Source: Cloeon dipterum
Taxonomy: Eukaryota; Arthropoda; Insecta; Ephemeroptera; Baetidae
Length of the DNA: 64,000 bases
Reading direction: 5' to 3'
Assembly (NCBI RefSeq): GCF_949628265.1
Contig: NC_088790.1
Coordinates: forward strand, 6,638,545 to 6,702,544
Positions within the stretch are counted from its first letter, which is position 1, and every line of letters begins with the position of its first letter. Position numbers and translations under genes: made by a program. Below are positions 1 through 15,349 of the stretch, piece after piece. The notes below the pieces were generated by a model. The model was not told the origin of the DNA and made no database searches. It saw nothing but the letters and a program-made list of their open reading frames with translations.

Positions 1-3000
1 TTCTTAAGATAACCCCAATTTATTAACAGCTGAGCTAGAAAGTCGATTAAATGTCATCTCAGACAATCACCCAAAAATTCGAAACATTTATGCACAGCTC
101 TTTTTCATAAGTCGTTTATTTGCAGACCAAAAAAGCTGAATCGTCTTTAAGATAAAAAAGAAAATAATATAAGTATCTATCATCCATTTGCCCTTTCTTG
201 AGTCAAACAACAAGAGACACATTAGAAGAAGAAACTATTGTTTGGATTTGTAGGACTTGTCCCCTTTAGGATCAGGATCTGCTGATCAGCTGCACAAAGG
301 CTTTGAGAGAGGGCAAGAACAAATTAGAGTGATGCCCCTCAGCGCCAGTAAATGAACTCAAATAGAAGACACGGACGGCGGTCGAAAAATTTTCTCGCGT
401 GTTGTGGACGGCGTGTTTTATACATATCTAATATGTATATACCTTTTCGGATGAGGCGCAGCATCAGCAACGCGGCAGCATTTTTTCTTGGCGGCGCGCG
501 GGGTCCTTGGAAAATATTTCTTGGTATCGAAGAGAGACAGGCAGGCAGGCCGAGAGTGGTTCTTTTTGTTGTGAGCCCTCACAGCTGGAGATAAACATTA
601 AGCTCTTTTGATTTGCTGCTCTCTTGCAGCAGACAAAAAGTTATTAATATTACTCCCATGGTTTTGCATTCATCTCGGAAATTAAAAGAAAAATTGCCTC
701 ACTCGCCATCCCGGGCCAGTCGGGACGTTTTGTGTTTCTCCCCGGCGTATTTATCATCGCGAGCGCACTATAGCCCTGCGCAGATTATTGGACACGGAGC
801 AAAAGTTCAGGCCTTTCCCTGCAGCTCGCAGCCAATCCGCCCAATCGGCCATTATTTCTAATCAGTGGAGAAAATTACGTGTCTAAAGATGTGCACGTAA
901 CGTGCGGCTGACGAGGTGGGCTTGGCTCTTCTTGTGGCTTTCGGCTCCAGAAAAAAGAAAATGAGAACCTTTGCCATGCCGACAAACTCCTCTCCTATGG
1001 TATGGAGAAATCAGAGGAAGCAAAATTTTGCCTTCTACTATATTCCCGTCTTTTATAAATTATTTAATTAAATTGTGAAAAATTAAGTTAATTTTATAAA
1101 GTATAACATACAGTATAAAAATTTAAATTTATATGTCTGATTCAACATCTCATGTTCTCACTGCGTGCCTGCGAATTATTTAAATTGCTATTTATTTTTC
1201 AAAATTAGATTTTAATTTATTTTGTGGCTCAGCAGAAATACAAAATTTACTCCATACCTCTGCTGCACATCCAAAGTAAATTGACCAAATACAAATAAAT
1301 TGAAATCAAAAGAAACGGAGTTGCCTTCTAGTTCCATCATTTAAACAAAATTTGACTGATTTTTCAATGTAGACGTTCAACGTTTTGATGTAATTAGGTT
1401 ATCGTTTATAGGACAATGAATAAACTACACTTTGTTAGTTCCAATTTCAAAACAAATTGCGTGACAGTAAAAATATTTTACCATGTAGCGAGAAAAACAC
1501 AGGCTTAGCCAATTTTCTTGCAAACTCACGTGACCTGGTCGAGTGTTTAGTGGTTATAACTACGAAATCTCTCGTTGCGATGGACCCGATATTCGCGAGG
1601 GCTTCTCGGAATTATTTAGCGAAATAATCCGTTATTTACAGTGGGCATATACACCGTCAAAAAATGTTCCCTGCACCTGTTACTTTGTTACCTTTTTCGA
1701 TAATGAACGCTCTAAGCATATAATATTCAATTTTTTCTGTGATCCAATTCCCTATATACAATCCTTGGAAAATAATTCAAGTAAAGACATGGAACAGATT
1801 TTGGATCCTTTTTTGATAAATTCTTTCCAGACAATGTATTTTTTATCAAAGTTAATTTTGGCAGCAACGTCAGCTCTGTTATTTGCATAAGCAAAGTTTT
1901 GCACTATGTTTTTTCAGGAAGTCATTTGATTGACTACTTCCGCTCATTTGGTAAAGTAAAGTTATAATTTTCAATTACGCTTTTAATGGCATTGAAGCAT
2001 TTTATAAATGAAGAAAATACAAGATAAAAAAGGGTAAAAGCACAATTCTCTTGAACTTGAAAGTGCAATATGTCAAACTGTCAAATTGGTCAAAAGAGAA
2101 TAGTAAGGAAATATTCCTTTTGTGTGCAGCATGGCTTTTCTTAAGGACAAATTTATTTTTAGAAGAGTTAAAATGTCAAAATAAGAAAAATTGATCTCAG
2201 GCGGCCAGCGAGGGAGGATAAAGGACAACAATATCTCTCCCTTTCCTAAAAGCTATACCATCAAATGGGATGCACCTGTTCATCTCTTCAAAATGATAAA
2301 ATGCAATATTATATTTATTTCCAACTTGATAGCGGCGCGATACATAAATTGATTCTGGGAGTGAATTAGTCGGGATGAGGGTGTGGAGATTAAGGGCCAC
2401 ACAGGGGTGCGTGTGCGGATGGATGCCAGTGCTCATTCTCGAAATCCCTCTTCTTTCTCGGCTGTCTGTCACTCGGCATGGATTCCTCCTCGGAGAACAG
2501 CGCAAAAGAGAGATGCCTCGTCGGCACGCTTGGCTGGACCTGTGAAGCTGCAGAGATTCTCATTCGTCCCACCCTCCCTCTCATCCCCTAACTACCCCCT
2601 GCTGCAACCGTGAAAATGGCGAGCGAGAGAGCCACCCTGCAGCTCGACCCCCAGCTCTCAGCACATGATGCATCAGGCCGACGAGATCCGCTTTCAATTT
2701 GAGTCGCGCTCTGAATTTTAAGGCGAGCGACATTTACACATTCAACTCAGTCAGCGAGAGTCGCTCGTGTGGATCAAAATTCTCATCAGTTTGTTTTTTG
2801 CAGCTCTCTTTCCTATCTCTTACTATTCCAATCCGACAAATTGGACAAATTCCTGACTTTTTATATTTATTCTTTTAGGGGTTGTCTATACAGAAGAAAA
2901 AACTTATCAAACACTGATTTTGAAACGCTTAATGATCCAATCAATTAAATTTTGAAATTCATCTCTTTCTATTTACGATTCATGTATACAGATTATCATT

Positions 3001-6000
3001 CATGTTTACAATTCAGTGAATTAAATTAGTTAATATGCTATACAACCAAAAAATAATTGTTTTTTTCTAAATCATAATCACGCATAATTAACTTCGCATC
3101 AATTCGGTCTAATCGGTTTTCTGAATCTTGTGAATCAATCCTAAGCAGAAAAGCGCATTCATACAAGCATGAACCATCGTTTTGAGTGTGTAGGTGTGCC
3201 CTTTTAGAAGAGATTAACACGAAAATCAAAGTTTGGCGTGCACACAAATCTGCCGGCAGGATAAGTCAAAGCTTCAAAAGGGTTTGCCTCTGAGCCAAAT
3301 GCGGTAGAAAAGGAGCAATGCACACACGGCGAGTGTGTGTATGATACAATATTTTTCTGGTCATGGCCGCAAGAACAAAAAGCATGACTTTGCATTTCGT
3401 AGCGTCGAAGGCGAGAAAGAATGCGCTCTTTTATATATTTATTACACGCTGCGGGCCCATCTCGCGCTCGCTCTTGTATTATTTACACTTTTACACAGCC
3501 GGCCATCTCCTAATTCTTTTTACACAACTGCTAGCTGCGTTTTGATGGGCTGAAATTAATTTACATGTGCGCACAAAACTCTTTTCTTATCGTCGAGCTG
3601 CAGGGAGCTGGAGGTGTTGAATAACCGAGCAAGTGATAATTCTTGCTCCGTTACAAAGCGTAATTAATCACGAATTCAGAGCGCGGGACGTTGCAACGGA
3701 AACGTATAGAGAAGCGAAATTAATTTTCAGATTAACTATTCATCAGCTTCAGCTGAGAAAACAGGCCTAATTAAGTCAAATTAATTCCTTTATCTATAGT
3801 GGTAAATACTCTAGCTCTCACCTTTATTAATGACAAAACATCTCAAGAACTCTCTTTAAAAGGAAAGATCAAAATTGAAAATGCAAATATTTATGTTCTA
3901 TCAAACATTCACGGTTTATTTCCATTTTCTCGCATATAATTCCTTTTCAACTCATGCAGCGTTCACAACGTTTGCACCCCAAAATTATCTTATTCATATA
4001 TTTACAATGTCTCATTCAATATAACATACATATTTACATTATTTTGGTACTTCATTTGGTTTCTCGTGCATGTAGCATAATACCATAAATTTATTCCATT
4101 CAATTTCCATCATGGAAGAGGTGTGTTTGAAAACAACGAAAAGTTTTACAGACAATTTCGAAATAAAATAAAATTTGCATATCAGCGACTGCCCACCGTG
4201 GAAATTCATGAAACGAAAAATATCCTAGAGTCAAAAGGATTATTAAAATTAATGAATTATTTATACATTGAGATCAATGACAGGTGATGAAAAGTCAAAA
4301 TAAATATTCAAATACAATATAAAATAGGGGTGATGGAGCGACGATAATTTCGTAAAGTATAATACATATGAATAAAATGGTATTAATTACATCAGTGTGC
4401 GTATCGTAAACCATTAAATTAACCGCTCATAATTTATACATCAGAATACTTTGATTTGTGCTTTCAGTTTGATTGTATGGATCCCGATTAAACTAAAATA
4501 AAACAACAAACAGCAACAGGAATAAAACATTAATAATGTATCTTCCAATTGGGACCATCAATTGCTCTTAACAAAGCACTGCAAAAAATGCTGTGGTACG
4601 AAAAAATCATTCTAGTGGTTAAGTTTTGTGGTTTCAAGCCATATTGTAATTTGGTTCAAACAACTCGGAGAGCCATTAGCATCACTCTTTTGTTGCCACA
4701 TTTTTAATTTACATTGAGCATTGATTTTTAATAAAATAAGAATAATTTTTTAGTAGGACTCGTGTGATAAATTTTTCTTGATTAAAATTTTGTCTAAAGT
4801 AATACTTAAGGCTAACTAGTGTAGAAATATGGACCTAAAATTTTACTGTGTGATTTATTTTTAAACAAAATGTGATGAGCAGCAGTCATAATTTTTTGTA
4901 ACTTCGCTAATGTTTTGACCCCATTGGTATAATGTCACGCTAGCTTTCTATGACCAAGATTCAAAAATTTATTTTCGTACAGACAAAAAGTTGATTGCTT
5001 TTTTGCGTTCGAAAACTTCCAGGTGAGAGTTGGTGAAAAATGATGCCGGAGCGAGCGATTGGCTAACGCACGCGAGCTTCGCCTTTTGATAAATTACTAG
5101 CATACGCAGCCAGCCAGGCGTCGCATTTTCCAATAAAAATGTAAATTACCTGCCGTGCCCAATATTATAGGGAGATAATTATACGCATATATGACGATTA
5201 TTTTTTGTAATAATATTTTATTTGATGCCGGCCGATGATGCACAAAGAGTGAAAATGCATCAATCTCTCCTCGAGAAGAGCAGCAAGAAAAGGATAAAGT
5301 GCGCGTCAATCATCTTTCATCCAGCCAATATAACTCTTTTTACGCCTATCTTCTCTTCAAAAGTGTCTTGGCCAATTCTTAATTTTAATAAATTATGTTT
5401 CCTTCTTAACACATTATATGTGCATTATTTGAGCAATAAATTGAATTTCGAGCGGGATTATTTACAATATAACTTGGTGTTAGTCTTTTTCATGATGTGT
5501 GCCATTTGTTTTCCTCTTTCAAACAACGTAGGATTTTTTGCGATTGAGTGCATTTCTTAGTGCAATCGTTGAAACTTGTCATGACCATTTCAATGACTAG
5601 CAAATCATAAAAAAGTTTTCGATTGAATTGAAAATTACTGTTGTATTTAGTTAGGAATATAATTAATTAATTAAAAAAACCTACAGTACACAAGTTATCT
5701 AATTGAGTTTGATGCTTCTGAAAATAGATTATCAAAAGGAAAAACATAATTAGGAATGAGATTATTATAATTCAAATTTTAATTTATGATTAAGAAGGAG
5801 CAACTTATAAGCTTTTCAAAAAATTATATTTTTATGGTTCTGAATGTTTACATTATTTGCTTTTGATCAGTCCATAGAGCTCTTCTGAGATGGGTGACGA
5901 TAGCCCTTTGGAAGCGAGCAACGCGCGAAAACCCGTGCTCCAATTTCGAACGAGCCTCATCGGGATAATCCCAGTCAGTAAATCTCCTAATGATTTCGAC

Positions 6001-8629
6001 TCCGCACCATATAATTATATTGTCTTTCATTAAATATTCATATTCATGCATGCTGGAAAACTAGAAGGTAGCGAGCGAGTCAGAATTAATGTTTTCGCAC
6101 TTCTCTCAGTGCCAAAGATAGACTCACATGTGATTCTGTATAGGACTGGTTTTAATGATACTTAAGATAATAGTTAGTAATGGTTGGGCAATTGTGGACG
6201 TAACTCACCCTTTATAAGACCTTTTTTAAACTGTAATTGTTTACCGCGACACAAAAAATTCAATTCTGCCAATTTGCAAATTAGCGACTTGGCTTGCTTT
6301 CGCATGCACTGACTGGATGAAATGAATCGTTTTAGCATAGTATAAAAATTGATGTGGACAACCGCACCTTGCTCAGGCTAATTGGATAACATTTGCTTGT
6401 TGTTTTCGCGAATTAATTAGGCGTGCATTGGCTCGTGTAATTAAGCGAGGCGTTTTGGTTAAAGAAACACGAGGAATTCAATTGATTAACTCGTCTCTAA
6501 AGAGCTTGGTAATGCAAGTATAATTACTTTCCACGCCTGGAGTTGCTGCTGCGGCTTTCATCCCGGCGCGTTGGCGCTTGATTGTGTCATCCCATTGTAA
6601 AAAGCTCTCACGTATAATTAGCTGTTACATGCGCTTGTTTTCGTAAGAACGAGGCGCGCGCGCGCGTGCGAGCAAGCGTTTCCTGGACCAATCTTTGTAA
6701 ATAACTGAATTCATTGCTCCTGGAGAAGATAGAGTTGGACTTTGCGGCAAAAAACGCGGTAAATCAATCAAAACCAAACAAGCGTGAAAATTAAGTTGTC
6801 TCAATCTTGTTTTTCGCATGATTTCCTCCGCTGGCAGAACGATGCTTTTTGTCAAAGAGTTCAACGCGTGTGATTTTCGGATGAGCATAGCGCGACTGAG
6901 TGCACACCGAAAAAAGGAAACAATGGGAAATCGTGCATATAAAAACGGTACCCAAGACAACGAAACAAGCCGGCACGTGAGAAAAATTCAATCTCGTTAG
7001 GGTGTAAATAATGGATCGAATTTATCAAACTTCGTATTTGAGGGACCGGAGGTGAAAAATCATTTGTTTTTGTTCAAGGTGGCAAACGCATTTCCTCGCT
7101 GCTGGATAAGGGATCAGCATTTTTCAGGTCAGGGGTGGCATTTCTTGGCGGTGGGTCTGGCTTTACAAATTTCAAGGGAATGTTGTTTTGATTGTTGCTG
7201 CAAAACCACCTCGGCGACGGTGGCGCGCGGAATGATAGAACGGCGGCCATTATCTCTTGGCCAGAGACTAATGTCTGCACATTAATCAGACATACCCGCT
7301 ACGTGTTCGCCCCATTGTCGCCCTAAATGGACTGTTTTCAGCCGGGGCACATGACCTCACTCGCCACATAATGGCTCAAGGACGCACGACCGTACTATAC
7401 ACACATACGCGCGGATTCCAGGCATTTCAGCGATTTAAATGTGTGTCAAGTTGGCTTTAGCTTTCAATAACTAAAATTAGAAGATTTTGCCGCATTTTTT
7501 GAATTATTGAAGAATACATTTTCAATTTGCTTTAAATTTCTGTTTGAGTTACTGTTATTTACGCATTGTGAATAAATGTGAATAGATTTGAAAAGGAGTT
7601 TCATAGGTTCCTTTATTTGCGTAAAATTTAAAATTGCTAAAAATATAAAATAAACAAACAGTAATTACTTGTAAATCAAACTATATATTTTAACCGCAAT
7701 TCACAATAAGATACTTAATTATTTTATGATCTTTTACAAGCAGTGGAGCGAAATGAAAGGAATTTGTATTCCATTAAAAAGCATCTTTTCGAAACATTCT
7801 ATGACTTACTTGACTATTGCGAATACTTTCTCTGTGGTTAGAATCAAAATGCTCTTGCGGCTAGAGAGTGATATATATTTTTAAGAGAGAGGCTTCAAAC
7901 CCTGCATCCTGGCGCAAGAATAACATCCTGAAAAAAACAAATAAAAATAAATAAACTCAAGTTTGGAGTACGCCTCTTCTCCAGAGACAAATCGCGGATA
8001 GTTTAAAATCAATTTTCGAATCTTGGTCTTAAATAGTAAGGTGCGCAATTCGTTTGTTGTTGCTGTTTAAAATGCGACCCGATAATACATTCGTTGCGCA
8101 AACGTACCATGAGGGGCAATAATAGCTGACTCATATTAAATTTATAAAAAAAATAAAAAAGAACAAACCGAATTGGCTTATTGCACCCCAAGGGAAAAAA
8201 TTATCCCCTACAGCGTTAAATGGCTAACCGCAAAGGAAAATAAATTAAATTTAAAATTTCGGTCTCCACTTTGATTTGGTAACGATTCGTGCTATATAGA
8301 CAAAAATTAAGTTTGACTCAAGATGATAACCAAAATCAATCCAGCATTTCTGAAATTAACTAGCGCAAAAAATATTCAGATAAATTTTGTCGACTGATTT
8401 TGGTTTTCCGATTGTCAAATTAAAATTTCCTGTTGGTATTTAGCAGGACCGGTTCCAAAAACAGAGCAGAAACGGCTGAAACCCAATGGTGGCTTTTAAA
8501 CATTTTCAGCAGCTGCCGCGGACAGTCAGACGCAAATAAGAGAGAAAAACACACCTGGACCCGCGCACTAATAATTGTCTGCGTACCTACGTGGCCACAT
8601 AGCGTCCAGTCCGACAGATGACACTGCAC
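1..8629. other. Gene-poor region 3' of Deformed
   Basis: No ORF here reads like a known protein, and no homeobox, tRNA or rRNA is recognisable. The sequence is AT-rich with short GC-richer blocks (about 350-560, 2450-2660, 3430-3530, 6540-6700 and 7100-7400), which in a Hox neighbourhood could be enhancers or untranslated sequence; that is inference. A short alternating purine-pyrimidine GC run lies near 6654-6668. The proximal part must contain the 3' UTR of the minus-strand Dfd gene. An AATAAA on the minus strand near 7612-7617 is a possible polyadenylation signal, but nothing closer was found. Confidence 0.5.
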
Positions 8630-11600
8630 TCACAAGGGCGTCAGGTTGAAGTCTTGCTTGAGCGGGGGCGGTTGGAGGTGGCACGACTGGGGCGTCAGGG
8701 GGGTTACCTGGTGGTCAATCGTGGCCGAGGACAAGTGCAGCTGCGGTTGCCGGTCGCCGGGGTTCATGGCGCCGAGTTGCGACAGCGGGTCGTTCAGGTT
8801 GCTGCTGCCGTCGACGTTGTTGTTGCTGCGGCCACGTTTCGCCCTCGACTTGGGCGGTGATGGCTGCCCGTTCGCGTTTTTCCGACGCACGTTCTTTGTG
8901 TTGGGAAGTTTGTTGTCCTTCTTCCACTTCATCCGCCGGTTTTGAAACCAGATTTTTATCTGCCGCTCAGACAAGTTCAAAGAGTGCGCAATTTCGATGC
9001 GCCGCCGCCGCGTCAGGTAGCGATTGAAGTGGAACTCTTTTTCTAACTCAAGGATTTGGTGTCGCGTGTAAGCTGTCCTCTGCCGCTTCGGCTCCATGCC
9101 AGGTTGGAACTGGCCCACTGCTGAAACACAATGGCCAAAATTAGGCAATCATATAAGAATTGTACAGAAATATTTTTAAAGTAATTAAATCACTTCAATT
9201 GTATTTAATTTTAATTTATTATGGACCTTTACAGCCTATTATGGTTACAAATAAATACTGGCTGCACATTCCAACAGATTGGGAAAAATTCTTTTTTCAA
9301 TCTTGTGTGTAACATTTTAAACAAAATAACTTCTGTTGTGGGTGATATTCTAGTATAAGCTTCAATTTTTAAATTCTTAAAAATATTTTGAACGTTAAAA
9401 ATAATAATTAGCCACATCATGATTGATGAGAAATCTTCTAATTAAAAATGGATGCAATAAAGCGTTATCAGAATTGCTTCCATCTCGCATTCGCCGACAG
9501 TTTTTTCTTTAGAATGCCGCTTGTCAGGCCGAAATGCTTTTTAAAGGCTTATACAAGAAGCGCCTTATTATTAGATTATTCATTCCGCTTGAGACAGATA
9601 AGGGCGAGGAATGCGTCTACGGCAGTGACAGCACGTCATACAGGAATCCCCTTCAATAAGTGTGACACTGTGCATGAGTGTTCAAAGAACCTTCATTTCA
9701 ATTTTATACAAAATTAATATTTTTTACTTTTTCTGAAAAAAAAGGAATGGTGAAATGATCTTCAAGTGTTATTTTAGAAACATCAAATTAATTACTTGAT
9801 TTACGATTATAAAAATAATGCTTTTTATTGATTAGAAGGTGTTATAAGTTCAGCTGGCACATCATTATATGTGTTGTTTTAAAAATTAGTTGTTATTGTG
9901 TTTCAATTTTGATATAAATCTTAGTTTAAATATTGCAATTAATTTATTTAATTTCGAACTTCTTAACGTGAAAGTATAAAAACAATTGATCAAGACAATA
10001 ATCGCATAAAAAGATTCCCTGTTTCTTTGATTTAATAATTTATTTAATTTGGAAATATTTAATGTTCAATTTAAAATAAAATTCTTATAATATCTGGGAA
10101 TTGTTTATTTATTCCACACGTTCGTAAAATTCTTTTCCCTGATTTACATGAAAAAATTTTCTCCTTAATTAATCTATCAAACATCAAGAGCAAAAATTGA
10201 ATAATTTTGCATCAATTGATTTTTTCCTAATTGAAAGTGTTAGAGGATAATAAAGGGGCAATCGCTAAGAGCTGACTGGCAGAGAGCGAGCCTCTCCTCG
10301 CCGCCATTAACACCTGCCGCGAGACGGTAATAAATTTTCATTTCCATCCGGCATACCTTCCATTTTTAGATAAATTTTGCATGCCTTAAATTTTAAACTT
10401 TTCGTCTCTCAATGTGAAGATTTCTTCTTGAGTTTTTTCCCGTGGGAAAGATTTACTTTTTTGTTTGCAAAGGATGTATTTATCAAAGGGTGAAAGATAG
10501 TGTTTTTTTCTTGAGAACGTTCAGTTTTGAATTATCCCTACACACATTAAGATAACAATTATTGTTCTAGATCACAAAGACCTCTCAAGAAACTTTTTTC
10601 TCGAGGAGCGGGCTGCGGTCACTTTGTTCGCAGCTGGACAGCAAAAACTGCTGTATAAGTATATTTTAACATGGGTGTTGGCAGGGTCTACAAAAGTCAA
10701 TATTTCTCCAAAACCCTTAACATTTCTTGAATTCGTTCGGCTCTTGCTTTTCCCACGGTCAAATGGTTCTTTTTACTTCCCATTCTTTAACGCATTATGA
10801 GTTAACAATAAGGGTCGTGCAACTACTACATTACGCTGTTGGCGACTCCAAAAGGAATGCAGGTTATTGGAAATATTTCCCTGATTGTTGCACTGGATGA
10901 CGGGCACTGATTAAAATAAAATTGACGCTGTCACCATGATGGGAGAGGACGAGCTTAAAATTGATCACTGACCTCGACAACTTCCGATGCGTGACAAATT
11001 TTTAAATTGGCACCCAGTACACTAGATTATTGATTTTTTTCGTCCATTGAATGTGTTTAGCACGAACCGATTAATATTGCTTGGAAGATTTGTTTCAAGG
11101 TATTCTCAAAATTTTAACATTTGGCACAGTAAAAAATTAATTTTAACCCTTTAAATGGCTGATAATTATTACTAATATGTTTGAAATTTAGTTGTAAATT
11201 TTATTGGGTCCTATATAATAAAATTTAGGGTAATTTTTACTATCTCGTTAGAATTATTGAAATATTAAAATCAGTTGAAAGGTGTAGTTCTTAATTTTAG
11301 TTTCAGGCATTAATTATGGCAATTATGAAGGCATGTTCCAGAAAAAATATAAACACTTTAAAAGCCTATTAATTAGAGATATGCATAATTTTAGAAAAAG
11401 CGTTTACAAGCTCCTAAATGAACAGCAATAATACTAATTTTCTAATTGTGCGGCTCTATATGTTTTCGGTTGGAATTCCCGGCGAGTATTTTTTTAAATA
11501 CTTTTGCCATTAGTCATTAACTTTAACTCCAGCACCCCAATGAGAGCTAAAAAATGTGCTCACTTCGCGGCTTACCGACTCCTGCTACATGGATTTTCTT

Positions 11601-12092
11601 CATCCAAGGGTAGATAACACGGTCGCCGCCATCGTCACCAGACTCTTCGTCATCATCTTCCAATTCACCGGACGAATCGTCGCCGGGGTAATCGAGCATC
11701 GAGTGCTGGTCGGCCGTGGTGCTGGGGCTTTCGGCCGGCGACGCGTGCTGCACGACATGCGGGCTCGCGTCGCCGCCGCCGCCGCCGCTGAGCACCGTCG
11801 GGGGCATGTGAGGCGGCGCGGGGGCGGCCGGGGGCACGTGGTAGAGGTGCTGCTGCGGCGCCGCGTGGATCGGGTAGTACGGGGACTGGTGGTGGTGGTG
11901 ATACTGTTGGTACGGTGCCGGCGGCGCGGCGCCCGCCGGCACCGGAGCCACGTAATGTTCGGCGTAACTATTTTGGTGGAAGTAGTCGGGCGTCGCAGAC
12001 ATGAACGGGCCCTGGCCGTAGTCGGCCTCCGGCGGCGGAAACTTCGGATCCGCCGCCGCCGGCGGGTACGAGTTCAGGTAGACCGAATTCAT
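8630..12092 (-). CDS. Dfd: Homeotic protein Deformed (Hox4 orthologue)
   Basis: This is a Hox transcription factor that patterns the posterior head (mandibular and maxillary segments) in insects. There are two coding exons, 11576-12092 and 9120-8630, joined across a 2,455-nt intron (donor GTAAG, acceptor TTTCAG, phase 1), giving 335 aa. Visible features in order: an N-terminal block containing DPKFPP, shared by Dfd/Hox4 proteins; Pro-, His- and Gly-rich low complexity; an acidic run; the PBC-binding hexapeptide YPWM at residues 161-164 followed by KKIHVAGV; and the homeodomain at about 183-242 with [11 protein letters not shown]. The KLPNTKNVR sequence directly after the homeodomain is diagnostic for Deformed. 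The start chosen is ATG 12092, because the family N-terminus (SVYLNSY...DPKFPP) begins there; codons further upstream in the frame lack an ATG. Exon 1 is much richer in GC than its surroundings. Inside the homeodomain, helix 2 reads HSLNL, which differs from the fly version. Orientation matches mir-10 upstream. Confidence 0.96.
9121..11575 (-). other. Deformed intron
   Basis: The single coding intron of Dfd is AT-rich and has no ORF that reads as protein. It contains many TTAATTA/ATTAAT cores typical of homeodomain binding sites and a GC-richer patch near 10260-10320. In flies Dfd is autoregulated, so sites here could be regulatory, but no specific element can be assigned by eye. Confidence 0.6.
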
Positions 12093-12214
12093 CGCACTTG
12101 CATCCTGCTGCACCAACGGCAGCGTTCCCTTACTGCCAAAGACTGCGACTTGAGTCTCTTGCTCGGGCCAGCAGCAGCACCGCGTGCTCCGAGGGGAGGG
12201 CGGCGCCGAGCCAT
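12089..12214 (-). other. Upstream ORF overlapping the Dfd start codon
   Basis: An ATG at 12214-12212 in a near-ideal initiation context (GCCGCCATGG) opens a 41-codon reading frame rich in Arg and Ala. Its TGA (12091-12089) overlaps the Dfd ATG (12092-12090) as ATGA. A second ATG in the same frame lies shortly before the end. If the Dfd transcript begins upstream of 12214, this ORF would be translated first and would limit or couple Dfd initiation. The transcription start is not visible, so its presence in the mRNA is inferred. The peptide resembles no known protein. Confidence 0.45.
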
Positions 12215-12224
12215 GGCGGCCCCC

Positions 12225-12300
12225 CGCCGCTTATTGGTCCACACCACGATTGGGGCGGTGCTTATCTCAGGTGCCCAACAGGTTCCGTAATAATGCACGG
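12225..12300 (-). promoter_or_regulatory. Possible Dfd promoter-proximal region
   Basis: Upstream of the Dfd 5' region on the minus strand there is a CCAAT motif (ACCAATAAGCGG, about 12227-12238) at the edge of a GC-rich block that starts in Dfd exon 1. No TATA box is evident. A promoter here is inference from position and composition only. Confidence 0.25.
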
Positions 12301-14617
<2,317 letters not shown>

Positions 14618-15303
14618 GGGGAAAAAGAAAAGATAGAGGCGGCAGAGAGATGGTAAATGCGTGTATATCTCTGGATGGAGGATGTAAAAGGAATCTCATC
14701 GCAGTGTGTTGTGAGTGGCAAGACAATCAATCACCCCGCCAACGTCTTGGCTATGGTCCTTCTTGCGAGACATCAGCAGCCCCTGCTGCTCTGCAGCTTT
14801 CATCCCTGCTTGTCACCAAGTGACAGTCCGACCCTCCTTCCTTTTGAATTATTTCGCTCAGATCGATACAATTTATATCAAACACAGTTTCTCTTCTCCA
14901 TCTCTGGAACCAACTCCTTAGCTGGAAATATAAACTGCATGCAAAAGGAAGTAAAACAATAACAATTTTGAACCCTTAAGACATTTGATCCATGATTTTA
15001 TTGTTCAATTCAGTTCAAACCGTGCAAAGGATTATGAACTAAATTTCTTCCAAAATGTTGCTTAATTTAATTAATTAAGATTTGGTTATAAAAAATAACA
15101 GTTAAAATGTGTTTTAGGATATAGAAAAATCTAATATACTCTACATGTTAAAAGATTATTCATCCTAATTTTAATGATATATTTGAAAACGGGGTATGCT
15201 TCGATCAAATTTCTAAAAAAAACAGTTGCAGCGAAAAGACCCACTCCTTGATACGAAATAAAATTCAGCATGATCTAAAAATAAAAGTCAAGACAAAATA
15301 TTT

Positions 15304-15308
<5 letters not shown>

Positions 15309-15346
<38 letters not shown>
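15309..15346. repeat. (TA)n microsatellite
   Basis: A run of about 19 TA units in AT-rich intergenic DNA. Confidence 0.95.

Positions 15347-15349
<3 letters not shown>

Noticed and set aside
1..8629. Search for mir-993 or Hox3/zen downstream of Dfd
   Set aside because: No second mir-10-family arm and no other homeobox was found in this part of the window.
8618..8945. Plus-strand ORFs over the Dfd homeobox exon
   Set aside because: Antisense of the homeodomain exon; the minus-strand reading is certain.
11556..12290. 244-codon plus-strand ORF over Dfd exon 1
   Set aside because: It is the antisense shadow of the GC-rich Dfd exon: Arg/Val-rich and low in complexity, with no family resemblance.
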